A DNA stretch of 64,000 nt from Setophaga petechia (lineage: Eukaryota; Chordata; Aves; Passeriformes; Parulidae), in assembly GCA_024362935.1 (NCBI GenBank), contig JANCRA010000170.1, positions 558,001 to 622,000 of the forward strand, read 5' to 3'. Below, in pieces: positions 44,855-59,800 of the stretch (its first letter is position 1; every line of letters begins with the position of its first letter). Under the pieces are notes generated by a model that saw only the letters and a list, made by a program, of their open reading frames with translations, searched no databases and had not been told where the DNA came from. The translations under genes and the position numbers were made by a program.

Positions 44855-47800
44855 GTGAGGGCGATTCCATGGGGATCCATTCCCAGGAAACGGCCAATTC
44901 CTGCTCCGGACATTAATTAACACCTAACGAGCACAACAGTCGGGATTAACTTGGGGACCGTTCCTGCTGCAGGGGGTGGAGCGGCTCCGCAGCGCCTCCG
45001 AACATTCCGGAGCTCCTGGAGCACTGGGACAATGCTCCCAGGGATTGTTGGGGTCGTTGGGATTGTTGAGGTTTTTGGGATTGTCAGGATTGTTGGGATT
45101 GTCGGGATTGGTGAGGATTTTGGGATTGTCAGGATTGTTGGGACTGTTGAGATTGTCAGGATTGTTGGGATTGTTGGGATTGTTGGGACTGTTGAGATTG
45201 TCAGGATTGTTGGGATTGTCAGGACTGTTGGGATTGTCGGGATTGTTGGGATTGTTGGGATTGTTGGGACTGTCAGGATTGTTGGGATTGTTTGGACTGT
45301 TGACATTGTCGGGATTGTTGAGGTTTTTGGGATTGTCAGGATTGTTGGGACTGTTGAGATTGTCAGGATTGTTGGGATTGTCGGGATTGTTGAGGTTTTT
45401 GGGATTGTCAGGATTGTCGGGATTGTTGAGGTTTTTGGGATTGTCAGGATTATTGGGATTGTTGGGACTGTTGAGATTGTCAGGATTGTTGAGATTGTTG
45501 GGATTGTTGGGACTGTCAGGATTGTTGGGATTGTCGGGATTGTTGGGACTGTTGGGATTGTCAGGATTGTTGGGATTGTTGGAATTGTTGGAATTGTCAG
45601 GATTGTTCGGTTTGGACTGTTGGGACTGTTGGGATTGTCGGGAGTATCGGGATTGTTGGGGTTGTCAGGATTGTTGGGTTTTGATTGTTGAGACTGTTGG
45701 GATTTTGGATTGTTGGGATTCTTGGGACTGTTGGGACTGTCAGGATTGTCAGGATTGTCGGGTTTGGATTGTTGGGACTGTTGTGACTGTCAGGATTGTT
45801 GGGTTTGGATTGTCGGGGTTGTTGGGATTGTCAAGATTGTCGGGTCTGTCAGGATTGTTGGGATTGTCGGGACTGTTGAGATTGTTTGGTTTGGATTGTT
45901 GGAACTGTTGGGATTGTTGGGATTATCAGGATTATTTGGATTGTTGGGACTGTTGGGATTGTCAGGACTGTTGGGACTGTCAGGATTGTTGGGATTGTTG
46001 GGTTTGGATTGTTGGGACTGTCAGGACTGTTGGGGTTCTCAGGATTGTTGGGATTGTCAGGGTTGTCAGGATTGTCCTGTGCAGGGCCAGGGGTTGGGCT
46101 CTGATCCTCTTCCAGCTCAGGGAATTCCAAGATTTTATCACCCAAATCCCAATCCCACCCTGGGAGGACCTCTGGGAATGGGGATATCCAAGGAGCTCCT
46201 CACGTATCCCTGGGGATCAGGGCTCTCCCACATCTCCCATTGCTGTAGGGATGAATTCCAGCCCCGGGGACATTCCCAGCCTTCCTGGGAACAGCTGTGG
46301 GGGCAAACAATTCCCACCTGGAATTTTCTGGAGTTGAATCCCAGGTTTGAGAATTCTATTTCAGACGGAATTTGCCGTTTCCACCCATTTTCCAGGCTTT
46401 CCCAATGTTTTACCAGCCAAGAAACTGAATTGTTGTTCAAAACACCAAAGGATAAATCCATGAGCACCACATCCCCATTTTTTCTGGTTTTCCTCTGGAT
46501 CCCTCTCCTGTTGAGGATGGAATCAATCCCAATGAAAATCCATGGGAAACACGATGCGGAAAACCAGAACTGCCCCGTTTTGCCCTAAAACAGGCGGATT
46601 CCTCAGCGCTCCCAAAGCTCCGGTCCTGGGGATCATCGGGGCTGAGGTGGTCCTGCCCTGCCGGGTGGGATCCGCGCCCGTTCCCGAGGGTTTCTCCGTC
46701 CGCTGGACGTTCCACGCCGGCCGATCCCGGTGGATCCCCGTGGGCAGCTACGGCGGGCAGGGCCGGAGGGAGGAGCCGGATCAGCGCTACCGGGGCCGGG
46801 CGGGATTTTTCCAAGCGGAATTCCGAGCTGGGAACGCGTCCCTGCTCCTGAGGGACGTCCGGAGCTCCGACCAGGGCTCCTACGGCTGCCAGGTCTCCTT
46901 CCAGGGTGAATCCTGGGAAGTGCTGGTGGAGCTGGAAGTGGCAGGTTGGTGCTGTTCCCTCTTTTACATTTTATTAAAATTAATTTAATTTTACATTTTA
47001 ATATTTTTGCATTTTATAATTATTAAATAATTAAATAATGTTTTTTATATTCATGATTTTTTTTTTACATTTGACAATTTATATTTTTGTATCGTTAATT
47101 TATATTTTTATTTTTTATATTTGACTTCTTATATGTTGTAAAATATCACATGTATAACATCTTACTTTTTATATTATAAATATTGCATTATATAAACATA
47201 TAAATACATACATGTATATATACATATACTAAATAATATATATCATATATATTACATTATGTATAATACTATATTATATAAATTATATTCAATTCATTAA
47301 ACTAATTTTTTTTATATCTTTTACAGCTAGGTAATTAGATATTATTAGTTCCTTTTTATATTATATAAATTATATAAATTATTAATTATTATATTAAATA
47401 TATAAATATATTATTAAATTGTATATTATACCTTATTGTTATATTATATTATATTTTATAATATTATGTTATATTATGATATATTATATTACATTACAGG
47501 TATATTACAATATGTACTATAATATATAATATATAAGAAAATAAATATAAATAGGACATTGTTTTCTATTTATGCTTATATTCATATTTATCTGGGTTGA
47601 ATATTCTACATCATTTATACTTTTATCTTTTATAGCTTTATATTATATATATTTTATATATTTGTTTCTACAACTTTCATATTTCATGCATTCCACAAAG
47701 TCCTGGCAAATTCCACCCCCAAATCCATCCCAGAACCGCCCCCACCCCTCCATCCTTTTCCACATTCTCCATTAAATCCCTCGTTCCCACCAACCACTGA

Positions 47801-50800
47801 GAACCTCCAGACCTCATGGACCAAATCCTGGAAAATCCTCCACGGCTTTCCAACTCCTGGGCAAAAAACTGAGCTCCAAAAAACCCAAATTTAACGGGAT
47901 TGAAATGGAAAATTCCTGGTTTTCCACTGATGCTGGAGAAGCTCCATCTCTGATCCTGTGCTGACAACTCCTCAATGAACGGAATCCTTGACTCCCAAAA
48001 AACCCAAATTTAATGGGATTTAAATGGAAAATTCCTCTGTTTTTCCACTGAGTTTCCATCCGTCATCCTGTGCCAGCAATTCCTCAATGCATGGGATCAT
48101 TGACTTCCAAAAAACTCCAATTTAATGGGATTAAAATGGAAAATTCCTCCATTTTTCTACAGCTGTTGGAGAGGCTCCATCTGTGATCCTACAGTGGCAA
48201 CTCCTCAGTGAACAGGATTGTTGACTTCCAAAAAAAACCAATTTAATGGGATTGAAATGGAAAAATCCTCTGTTTTTCCACAGAGATTCTATCCATGATC
48301 CTCTGGTGACAACTCCTTGATGAACGGAATCCTTGTCTCCCAAAACCCAAATTTAATGGGATTGAAATGGAAAAATCCTTTGTTGTTCCACAGAGGTTTC
48401 CATCCATGATGACGACTCCTCAATGAATGGAATCCTTGACTCCGAAACCCCCAAATTTACCGTGATTTAAATGAAAATCCCTCTGTTTCTCCACAGCCCT
48501 TGGAGAAGCTCCATCCATGATCCTGTGGTGACGACTCCTCAATGAACAGAATCCTTGACACCCAAAATCCTAAATTTCATGGGATTGAAATGGAAATTCC
48601 TTTGTTTTTCCTCACAATTTCCATCTGTCATCTTGTGGTGACACCTCCTCAATGAACGGAATCCTTGACTCCCAAAAACCCAAATTTAGTGGGATTGAAA
48701 TGAAAATCCCTCTGTTTCTCCACAGCCCTCGGCGAAGCTCCACCCATGATCCTGTGGTGACAACTCCTCAATGAACAGGATCGTTGACTAAGAGAAAATC
48801 CCAAATTTCATGGGAATGAAATGGAAAATTTGTCTCTTTTTCTACAGAGGTGCCATCCATGGTCCTGTGGTGACGACTCCTCAGTGAACGGAATCCTTGA
48901 CTCCCAAAATCCCAAATTTAATGGGATTGAAATGGAAATTCCTCTGTTTTTCCACACAGTTTCCACCCAAAACCCCAAATTTAACAGGATTCAATTGGAA
49001 ATTCCTGTTTATCCACAGTCGTCGACAAAGCTCCATCCATGATCTTGTGGTGACAACTCCTCAATTAACGAAATCCCAAAATCCTAAATTTAATGGGAAT
49101 AAAATGGAAATTCCTCTGTTTTTCCACACAGTTTCCATCTGTCATCTTGTGGTGACACCTCCTCAATGAACAGAATTCTTAACTCCCAAACCCCCAAATT
49201 TACCAGGATTTAAAGGCAAATTCTTGTTTCTCCACAGCCCTCGGCGAAGCTCCATCTGTGATCCTGTGGTGACACCTCAATGAACAGAATCCTTGACTCC
49301 CAAAAACCCAAATTCAATGGGATAGGAATGGAAAATTTCTGTGCTGTTCCACTGAGGTTCCATCCATGATGACACCTCCTCAATGAACGGAATCCTTGAC
49401 TCCCAAACCCCAAATTTGCCATGATTTAAGCGAAAACCCCTCTGTTTCTCCACAGCCCTTGGCGAAGCTCCATCCCTGATCTTGCAGTGGGAACTCAATG
49501 AACGGAATCCTTGACTCCCAAACCCCAAATTTGCCATGATTTCAATGAAAACCCCTCTGTTTCTCCACAGCCCTCGGTGGAGCTCCATCCATGATCCTGT
49601 GGTGACGACTCCTCAATGGACGGAATCCTTGACTCCCAAAATCCCAAACTTACCAGGATTTAAAGGCAAATTCTTGTTTCTCCACAGCCCTCGGCGAAGC
49701 TCCGTCCGTGATCCTGTGGTGACAACTCCTCAATGACCGGAATCCTTGACTCCCAAAAACCCAAATTTCATGGGAATGAAATGGAAAATTTGTCTCTTTT
49801 TCTACAGAGGCGCCATCCATGATCCTGTGGTGACGACTCCTCAGTGAACGGAATCCTTGACTCCCAAAACCCCAAATTTAACAGGATTTAAATGAAAATT
49901 CTTGTTTTTCCACAGCTGTCAGAGAATCTCCATCCATGATCTTGTGGTGACAACTCCTCAATGAACGGAATCCTTGACTCCCAAACCCCAAATTTGCCGT
50001 GATTTAAATAAAAACCCCTGTTTTTCTCCACAGCCCTCGGCGGAGCTCCATCCCTGATCTTGCAGTGGGAACTCAATGGACGGAATCCTTGACTCCCAAA
50101 CCCCAAATTTACCAGGATTTAAAGGCAAATTCTTGTTTCTCCACAGCCCTCGGCGGAGCTCCGTCCGTGATCCTGTGGATCTCATCTCACAACTCCTCAA
50201 TGAACAGAATCCTTGACTCCCAAAAACCCAAATTTCATGGGAATGAAATGGAAAATTTGTCTCTTTTTCTACAGAGGCGCCATCCATGATCCTGTGGTGA
50301 CGACTCCTCAGTGAACGGAATCCTTGACTCCCAAACCCCAAATTTAATGGGATTGAAATGGAAATTCCTCTGTTTTTCCACACAGTTTCCATCTGTCATC
50401 TTGTGGTGACACCTCCTCAATGAACAGAATCCTTGACTCCCAAACCCCAAATTTGCCATGATTTCAATGAAAACCCCTCTGTTTCCCCACAGCCCTCGGC
50501 GGAGCTCCATCTGTGATCCTGTGGTGACACCTCCTCAATGAACGGAATCCCTGACTCCCAAAACCCCAAATTTGCCATGATTTAAATGAAAACCCCTCTG
50601 TTTCTCCACAGCCCTGGGCGGAGCTCCATCCCTGACCCTGCGCGGCGCGGAGCGGGGCGCGCTGTTGCTGTGGTGCCGCTCCTCGGGCTGGTTCCCGCGG
50701 CCGGAGCTGCTGTGGCTGGACGGGCGCGGCCGCGTCCGGAGCGACCCCGCGGCCACCGCGGCCTCCGCGGCCCCCGGGGGGCTCTACAGCGTGCGGAGCT

Positions 50801-53800
50801 CCGTGAGGATCCCGCCGGGCTCGGAGCTGGAGATCGCCTGCAGCGTCCGCAACCCGCGGCTGGACAGAGCCCGCGCGGCGCGGCTGCGCATCCACGGTGC
50901 GGCCACATCCTCGTTAATTGGAGTTTGATTAATTAGTCCGGGTCAAGGGGTGGAAAACCTTGATTTGATTGATGCTCATTTCTTGGGATTTGTATTTAAT
51001 TCATTTAATTTTATTAAATTTAATAAAATTGAAATTATTTGTTTAACTCAAAAATCCAATTACATGAAATTAAAATTGAATTTTCATAATTTAGGTTTTT
51101 AAAATGAGATTCAATTTATTTCAGTTAAAATGAAATGGAACTTAATTTTAAGAATTTAAATTTAAATTTAAATTTAATTTTTAAAATAAATTCCAATCCC
51201 AATAAATGAGAACCCATAAATTTTAAGAATTAAAATAAATGTAAATTTAAATTTAATTTAATTTTTTAAATAAATTCCAATCCCAATAAATGAGAACCCA
51301 TAAAATCAAAGGTTTTCCAACCCTTTGGACCTGACTAATTAAATGAAAATTAAAATTTAAAATCCAATTATATTAAATTAAAATGTAATTGTCATATTAA
51401 ATTTTTAAAATTAGATTAAATTTTTTAATGTGAAAATTAAATTGAACTTAATTTTAAGAATTAAAATTTAAATTTAAATTTAAATTAAGTTTTAGAATTA
51501 AATTCCAATCCCAATAAATGACAACCCATAAATTCAAAGGTTTTCCAACCCTTTGGACCCGACTAATTCAATTAAAATTTAAATTTAAAAATCCAATTAT
51601 ATAATATTAAAATTGAATTTTTAAATTTTAATTTTTAAAATCAGATTAAATTTATTTCAGCTAAAATTAAATTAAAATTAATTTTAAGAATTAATCAATT
51701 TAATTTTAACTGAAATAAATTTAATCTAATTTTAAAAAGAAACATTTCAAAATTAAATTTTAATTTAATGGAATTGTATTTTTAAATTTTAATTTTCATT
51801 TAATTAGTCGGGTCCAAAGGGTTGGAAAACATTGATTTTATTGATTCTCATTTATTGGGATTTGAATTTAATACTAAAAATTAAATTAAATTTAAATTTA
51901 TATTTATTTTAATTCTTAAAATTAAGTTCAATTTAATTTTAACATAAAAAAATTTAATCTAATTTTAAAAATTTAATATGACAATTACATTTTAATTTAA
52001 TATAATTGGATTTTAAATTTTAATTTTCATTTAATTAGTCGGGTCCAAAGGGTTGGAAAACATTGATTTTTTGGGTTCTCATTTATTGGGATTGGAATTT
52101 ATTTTAAAAATTAAATTTAAATTTAAATTTTATTTAATTCCTAATAATAATTTAAATTTATTTTAATTTAAATAAATTTGATCTGATTTTTAAAATTAAA
52201 TTTTAAAAATTAAATTTTAATTTCATAGAATTGGATTTTTAAGTTTTAATTTTAATTTAATTAGTCGGGTCCAAAGGGTTGGAAAACATTGATTTTATTG
52301 ATTCTCATTTATTGGGATTTGAATTTAATTTTAAAATTAAATTTAAATTTAAATTTAATTTAATTCCTAATTATAATCTAAATTTCATTTTAATTTAAAT
52401 AAATTTCACCTAATTTTAAAAATTAAAATATGAAAATTAAATTTTAATTTCATAGAATTGGATTTTTAAATTTTAATTTTAATTTAATGAGTCGGGTCCA
52501 AAGGGTTGGAAGTCATTGATTTTATTGATTCTCATTTATTGGGATTTGAATTTAATTTTAAAAATTAAATTTAAATTTATTTAATTCCTAATAATATTTT
52601 AAATTTAATTCATTTTAAATAAATTTAATCCAATTTTAAAAATTAAAACTTAAAAATAAAATTTTAATTTACTATAATTTAATTTTTAAATTTCAATTTA
52701 ATTTCAATTAAAATTTTTATTTAATTTCAATTTAATTTTGTTTTTAAAATTAATTCCAATTTAATTTAAATTTAATTTTTGAAATGTAGCATAATTTTAA
52801 TGTACTTTAATTTTAAAAATTGATTCCGATTTAATTTAATTTTCAAAAAATAATTTAATTTAATTTTTAAAATTAATTTTGACGTTAATTTTTATAATAA
52901 TTTTGAATTTTATTTAAATTAACTTAGTTTTTACATTATTTTTAATTTTAAATTGAATTGAAATTTAAATCAATTTAATTTATTGGATCCAGTTCAATTT
53001 AAAATTTCCATTTCTTTTATTCTGTTTTAGTTTTGGTAATTGGCAGCTCTTAACAAGAGCTTTCATTTAATTATCATTAATTGATTTTTGAATTAAATCA
53101 CATTAAACTTAACTGAATTAGTTCAGTTCAATTAAAAAATAAATAAAATTGAACTTAATTCATTATTAAAACTAATTTATTAAATTATGTTATTACATTT
53201 ATTTTATTTTATTTATTTATTTAATGAATAAAAATATTAATTAAAATAAATGAAATAAAATAAATTTCGGTTTATTTAAAATTTATTTTATTCTATTTAA
53301 TTTTTTTATTGATTATCATTTATTGATTTTTCAGCTAAATTTAGTTTGTTGGTTTGAAAATTTAATTTTTAAAATAAAATGCAAATTGAATTTAATTTAA
53401 AGGAAAATAAAATAAAATTTAATTTTAATTTCAATTAAATTTGGTTTAATTTAATTTAGTTTAATTAAAAATTGATTTTGTTTTATTCGATTTGACTTTT
53501 GCTAATTGGCAGCTCTGGACAAGGTTTTCTATTGATTATCCTTAATCAATTTTAAACTATTAATTGCCAAATAGTTTATTAATTATTAAGGGCCTCAGTA
53601 TTAAATAATCAATCCTTATTTATTTATTTAATTATTAAATAATTTAATAATTATTTAATTACTAATTATTAAATAATTAATTAATAAATTATTAAGTATT
53701 TTAATAATTATTAAATAATTAATTAATATATTATTAATTAATTTAATTATTATTTAATAATGAAATTATTAATAATTTATTAATTGATTATTTAAGGCCC

Positions 53801-56800
53801 TCAGTATTAAATAATCATTCCTTATTTATTTATTTAATTATTTAACAATTTAATATTAATAATTAATAATTAATAACTATTAATTAATTTAATAATTAAT
53901 AATTAGTATTAATAATAATTAATTAATTTAATTTAATTATTTAATAATGAAATTATTAATAATTTAATAATTAATTATTTAAGGCCTCCGTATTAAATAA
54001 TTATTCATTATTTATTAATTATTTAATAATTTATTATATTAATTATTAATATAATTAATTATATTAATAATTATTATGGAACTAAACTAAACTCAATTTA
54101 ATTTAACATAAACTGAGTTTGGTTTAAGAAATTAAGTCACAATAAACGAAATTTACCAATAAAACTAATTCATTAAATTAATTGATTTCATTTATTTTTA
54201 CTTATTTAACAAATAAATTTACTAGTTAAACTAAATTCCATGAAATTAGATTTGGGTTATTTTATTCGAATTTAATTTTTCCTAATTAGCAGATCCTGCC
54301 ATGGTCTTTTATTAATTGCCATTTATTGATTTTTAAAGTTTATTTTTTTAATTGAAAATTTCTTTTCATTTGTTCCATTTTGGAATAACTTCAAATATTT
54401 ATTCTCTTGTCCAAGTCTTTGATTGATTTTTTCGTTTAATTAAATACAATCAAGTTTAATTTAAAATTTATTTTATTTTATTCTGATTTTTCTGGTTAGC
54501 AGCTCTGATCAAATCTTTATTTTATTGATTAGCATTTAATGATTGATTGATTGATTAAATTGGATTTTTGCTAATTGGCATCTCCAGTTGGATCAAAGGC
54601 TTGGACTCATTAATTTCATTGATTAGCATTTGTTAATTAATTAATTTAATTTATTTTTTGCTGAAGAGCAGCTTCATTGGAATGCAGATGGTTTGGAGTC
54701 ATTAATTGTATTGATTAGCATTTGTTAATTAATTTATTTAATTTATTTTTTGCTGAAGAGCAGCTTCATTGGAATGCAGATGGTTTGGAGTCATTAATTT
54801 GATTGATTAGCATTAATTGATTGATTGCTTTAATTGGATTTTTGCTAATTAACAACTCTTGTAAAAGTCTTTAATTTTATTGATTATCATTGATTGATTA
54901 ATTCATTTTTATTTTGGCTCCAATTGGTGCAGAGTTGGAAATCTTTAATTTCATTGATGATTATTTCATTGATAATTTATTAATTGATTGATTTTATTCG
55001 ATTTAATTTTGCAAATGAGCAGCTCTTGTTGAACTCCTCAATTTGATTTAATTTTAATTTATTTTTAATGTATTCATTTTGTTTTCTAGCTTTATTTTTA
55101 TTTTTACTCTAAATTTTTTTTATCTATTTCTACCTTGATATTATATTTAAAAATTTTATTTATTAGCAGAATTTATTGATTGATTTAATTAGAAATAAAA
55201 AAATGAAAATATTTATTTTATTTATTAGCAGAATTTTTTGATTGATTTAATTAGAAATAAAAAAATTAAATTTTTATTTTATTTCTTAGCAGAATTTATT
55301 GATTGATTTAATTAGAAATAAAAAAATTAAAATATTTATTTTATTCATTAGCAGAATTTTTTGATTGATTTAATTAGAAATAAAAAATTTAAATTTTTAA
55401 TTTATTTATTAGCAGAATTTTTTGATTGATTTAATTAGAAATAAAAAAATGAAAATATTTATTTTATTTATTAGCAGAATGTATTGATTGATTTAATTAG
55501 AAAGAAAAAATTAAAATATTTATTTTATTTATTAGCAGAATTTTTTGATTGATTTAATTAGAAAGAAAAAAATGAAAATATTTATTTTATTTATTAGCAG
55601 AATTTTTTGATTGATTTAATTAGAAATAAAAAAATTAAAATATTTATTTTATTTATTAGCAGAATTTAATTGATTTAATTAGAAAGAAAAAAATTAAATT
55701 TTTATTTTATTTATTAGCAGAATTTTTTGATTGATTTAATTAGAAATAAAAAAATGAAAATATTTATTTTATTTCTTAGCAGAATTTTTTGATTGATTTA
55801 ATTAGAAATAAAAAAATTAAATTTTTATTTTATTTCTTAGCAGAATTTATTGATTGATTTAATTAGAAATAAAAAAATTAAATTTTTATTTTATTTCTTA
55901 GCAGAATTAATTGATTGATTTAATTAGAAATAAATTAGAACCTCCCCACCTCCACCTCTGTTTTATTTCTTAATTCACCACGGCCTTTATGAATTAATCA
56001 TTAATAAAATGCTCAGTTATTAATCCTCATTAATGGTTAATAATTAATAAAATATCTCATCATTAATTGAGTAGCCAATCCTTTATTGGAATATTTAATA
56101 CCATATTTAATATTTCAGCTTTATTAGAATAATTAATCATAAAATCATTATTAGAATATTTAATAGTTAATTGGAATTTAGAATTTTAATTAAGAAATTA
56201 TTTAATAATTATTGTGTGTTTATCATGAATGCAATTAATACAATATAATAAAAATAAAGTTAATCCTTAATCAAATATTTCATCCCTAATTGATTATTTA
56301 TTGCATAAATCATTAATAGAATGTGTAATAATTAATGGAAAATTAAATCTTTAATTAGTAAATTACTGAATCCTTAATAGAATATTTATTCCTTAAATTT
56401 TATATTTAAATATAATAAATAGAATAAATTCTATATTTAAAAATTGGTGGAAACTTAAGGACTTAAGTAATTAATCAAATATTTACTGATTATTTTATTA
56501 TTTAGGCCTGGAATAATTAATAGAGTGTTTAGTAATTAATAGAATATTTTATAATTAAATTAAGAATTGTATATGTGATTATTAATGGGAAATAATAGCC
56601 ATAAATAATTAACAAACCAATGGCTAATTATTTGAATATTTATGTCTTAAATAATAGGCCTGAAATAATTAATAGATTATTTAGCAATTAATAGAGTATT
56701 TTACAATTAAATTATTAATTGTGTATTGTATAATTAATGGGAAATAATAGCCTTAATTAATTAATAAATAATGAATAATTTTTTTTATACTGAGGCCTTA

Positions 56801-59800
56801 AATAATTAATAGACTATGTAGTTATTAATAGAGTGTTTTATAAATAAATACTAATTATGTAATTAATAATTAAGGGCAAATAATAGCCATAACTAATTAA
56901 CAAAATAATGAATAACTACTTGAATATTTAGGCCTTAAATAATAGGCTTGAAATAATTAATAGATTATTTAGTAATTAGTAGTATTTTATGGTCAAATCA
57001 TTAATTGTATATTGTATAATTAATGGCAAATAATAGCCATTAATAATTATTTTATTACTGACGCCCTAAATAATTAATAGATTATTTAGTAATTAATGGA
57101 GAGTTTTACAAATAAATCATTAATTGTATAATTAATAATTAATGGCAAATAATAGCCTTAAATAATTACTAAAATAATGAATAATTATCTGAATATTTAG
57201 GCCTTAAATAATAGGCCTGAAATAATTAATAGAGTATTTAGTAATTAATCGAGTATTTTACAATTAAGTCATTATTTGTATATTGTATAATTAATGGCAA
57301 ATAATAGCCTTAAATAATTAATAAATAAGGAATAATTATTTTAACACTGAGGCCTGAAATAATTAATAGGCTATTTAGCAATTAACAGTGTTTTATAATT
57401 AAATCATTAATGTTGTAATTAATCATAAATGGCAAATAATAGCCATGAATAATTACTAAAATAATGAATAATTACTTAAATAATAGGCCTGAAATAATTA
57501 ATAGAGTATTTAGCAATTAATAGAGTATTTTAAAATTAAATCATTAATTGTATAATTAATGACAAATAATAGCCTTAAATAATTAATAAACCAGTGAATA
57601 ATCATTTGACTACTTAGGTCTTAAACAATAGGGCTGAAATTATTAATAGACTATTTAGTAATTAATAGACTATTTAGTAATTAATAGAATATTTACAGCA
57701 AAATCATTAATTGCACATTGTATAATTAATGGCAAAAATTAGCCTTAAATATTTTAAAAATTATATAGAGTAATTATTTACGATTTATTTTTATTTATTA
57801 ATTTAATTCTGATGCCGTAAATCATTAACAGACTGTCCAATAATTATCCGTGTATTACATAATTAAATAATTGTTCAATTAATGGCAAATAATAGCCATT
57901 AATAATTAAAAAATTAATAAGCATACTTTTATTTAGGCCTTAAATTAGAGAGTTTGAAATTAAATTTAGGCCTTAAATTAATAAAATATTTAGTAGTTTA
58001 CATAACAGTCAATCTTTACAGATTAATGAAATTAATATCATTAATTATTAATTAGTAATTAATAATTATTAATTATTAATTATTAATAATAATAATCTAA
58101 TAATATATAATGTATTAATATATAATATTAATATATTATATGATAAAATATATTTTATATATTAATAATTATAATTAATAATAAATTATAATTAATAATT
58201 ATAATTAATAATAAATAATATAATAAATAATAAATTATAAAAATTATAACAATTATATAGATTATAAAAATATTATAAGATTATATAAATTATAAAAATG
58301 ATAATAAATAATAAATTAATAATTAATAATTAATAATTAATAGTTAATTTTTGTTTCCCAGAGTCGCTCCTGCCCTCGGTCTCTGTCTGGCTGCAGATTT
58401 TCCTGGCGGTTTTGTTCCTGAACCTGGCGCTGATCTCGCTCATCTCCTGCCTGCTCCACAGTCAGTCCTGGAAATCCCAAAAAATCCCCAAAAATCCCAA
58501 AAAATCCCAAATCCCAACAGAATTCCAAAAAAATCCCAAATCCTGCTGGAATCCAGAGAAATCCCAAATCTGCCAGAATCATGAAAAATCCCAAATCTCA
58601 TCAGAATCCAGAAAATCCCAAATCTCACCAGAATCCCAAAAAATCCCAAATCTCACTGGAATCCCGAAAAATCCCAAATCTGCCAGAATCCCAAAAAATC
58701 CCAAATCTCACCAGAATCCAGGAAATCCCAAATCTGCCAGAATCCCAAAAATCCCAAATCTGCCAGAATCCCAAAAAATCCCAAATCTCACGAGAATCCA
58801 GGAAATCCCAAATCTGTCAGAACCCCAAAAAATCCCAAATAAATCCCAAATCTGCCAGAATCCCAAAAAATCCCAAATCCTGACAGAATCCCAAAAAATC
58901 CCAAATCCTGACGGAATCCCAAAAAATCCCAAATACTGACAGAATCCCAAAAAATCCCAAATCCTGACGGAATCCTGGGAAAATCCCAAATCCTGCAGGA
59001 ATCCCAAAAAAATCCCAAATCCTGCTGGAATCCAGAGAAATCCCAAATCTCACTGGAATTGGGAAAAATCCCAAATCCACCAGAATCCCACCAGAATTAG
59101 GGAAAATCCCAAATCTGCTGGAATCTGGGAAAATCCCAAATCTCACCAGAATCCCAAAAAATCTCAAATCCCGCTGGAATCTGAGGAAATCCCAAATCTG
59201 CCAGAATCCCGAAAAATCCCAAATCTACCGGAATCCAGGGAATTCCCAGATCTGCCAGAATTTGGGAAGTCTGAAATCCCAAATTTCACCAGAATCCCAA
59301 AAAATCCCAAATCTACCAGAATCCCAAAAAATCCCAAATCCCACTGGAATCCCAAAAAATCCCAAATCCCACCAGAATCCCAAAAAATCCCAAATCCACC
59401 AAAAATCCCAGAAAAACCCAAATCCCACCAGAACTGGGGAAATCCCAAATCCTGCAGGAATCCATGAAAATCCCAAATTTCACCAGAATCCCAAAAAATC
59501 CCAAATCCCGCAGGAATCCCAAAAAATCCCAAATCTCACCGGAATCCTGAAAAATCCCAAATCCCACCAGAATCCCGAATAATCCCAAATCCCACCAGAA
59601 TCCCAAAAAATCCCAAATCCTGATGGAATCCCAAAAAATCCCAAATCTACCGGAATCCAAAAAAATCCCAAATCCGCCAGAATTAGGGAAATCCCAAATC
59701 TCACCAGACTCCCAAGAAATCCCAAATCTGCCAGAATTGGGGAAACCCCAAATCCCGCGGGAATTGCAGGAAAATCCCAAATCCCACTGGAATTGGGAAA

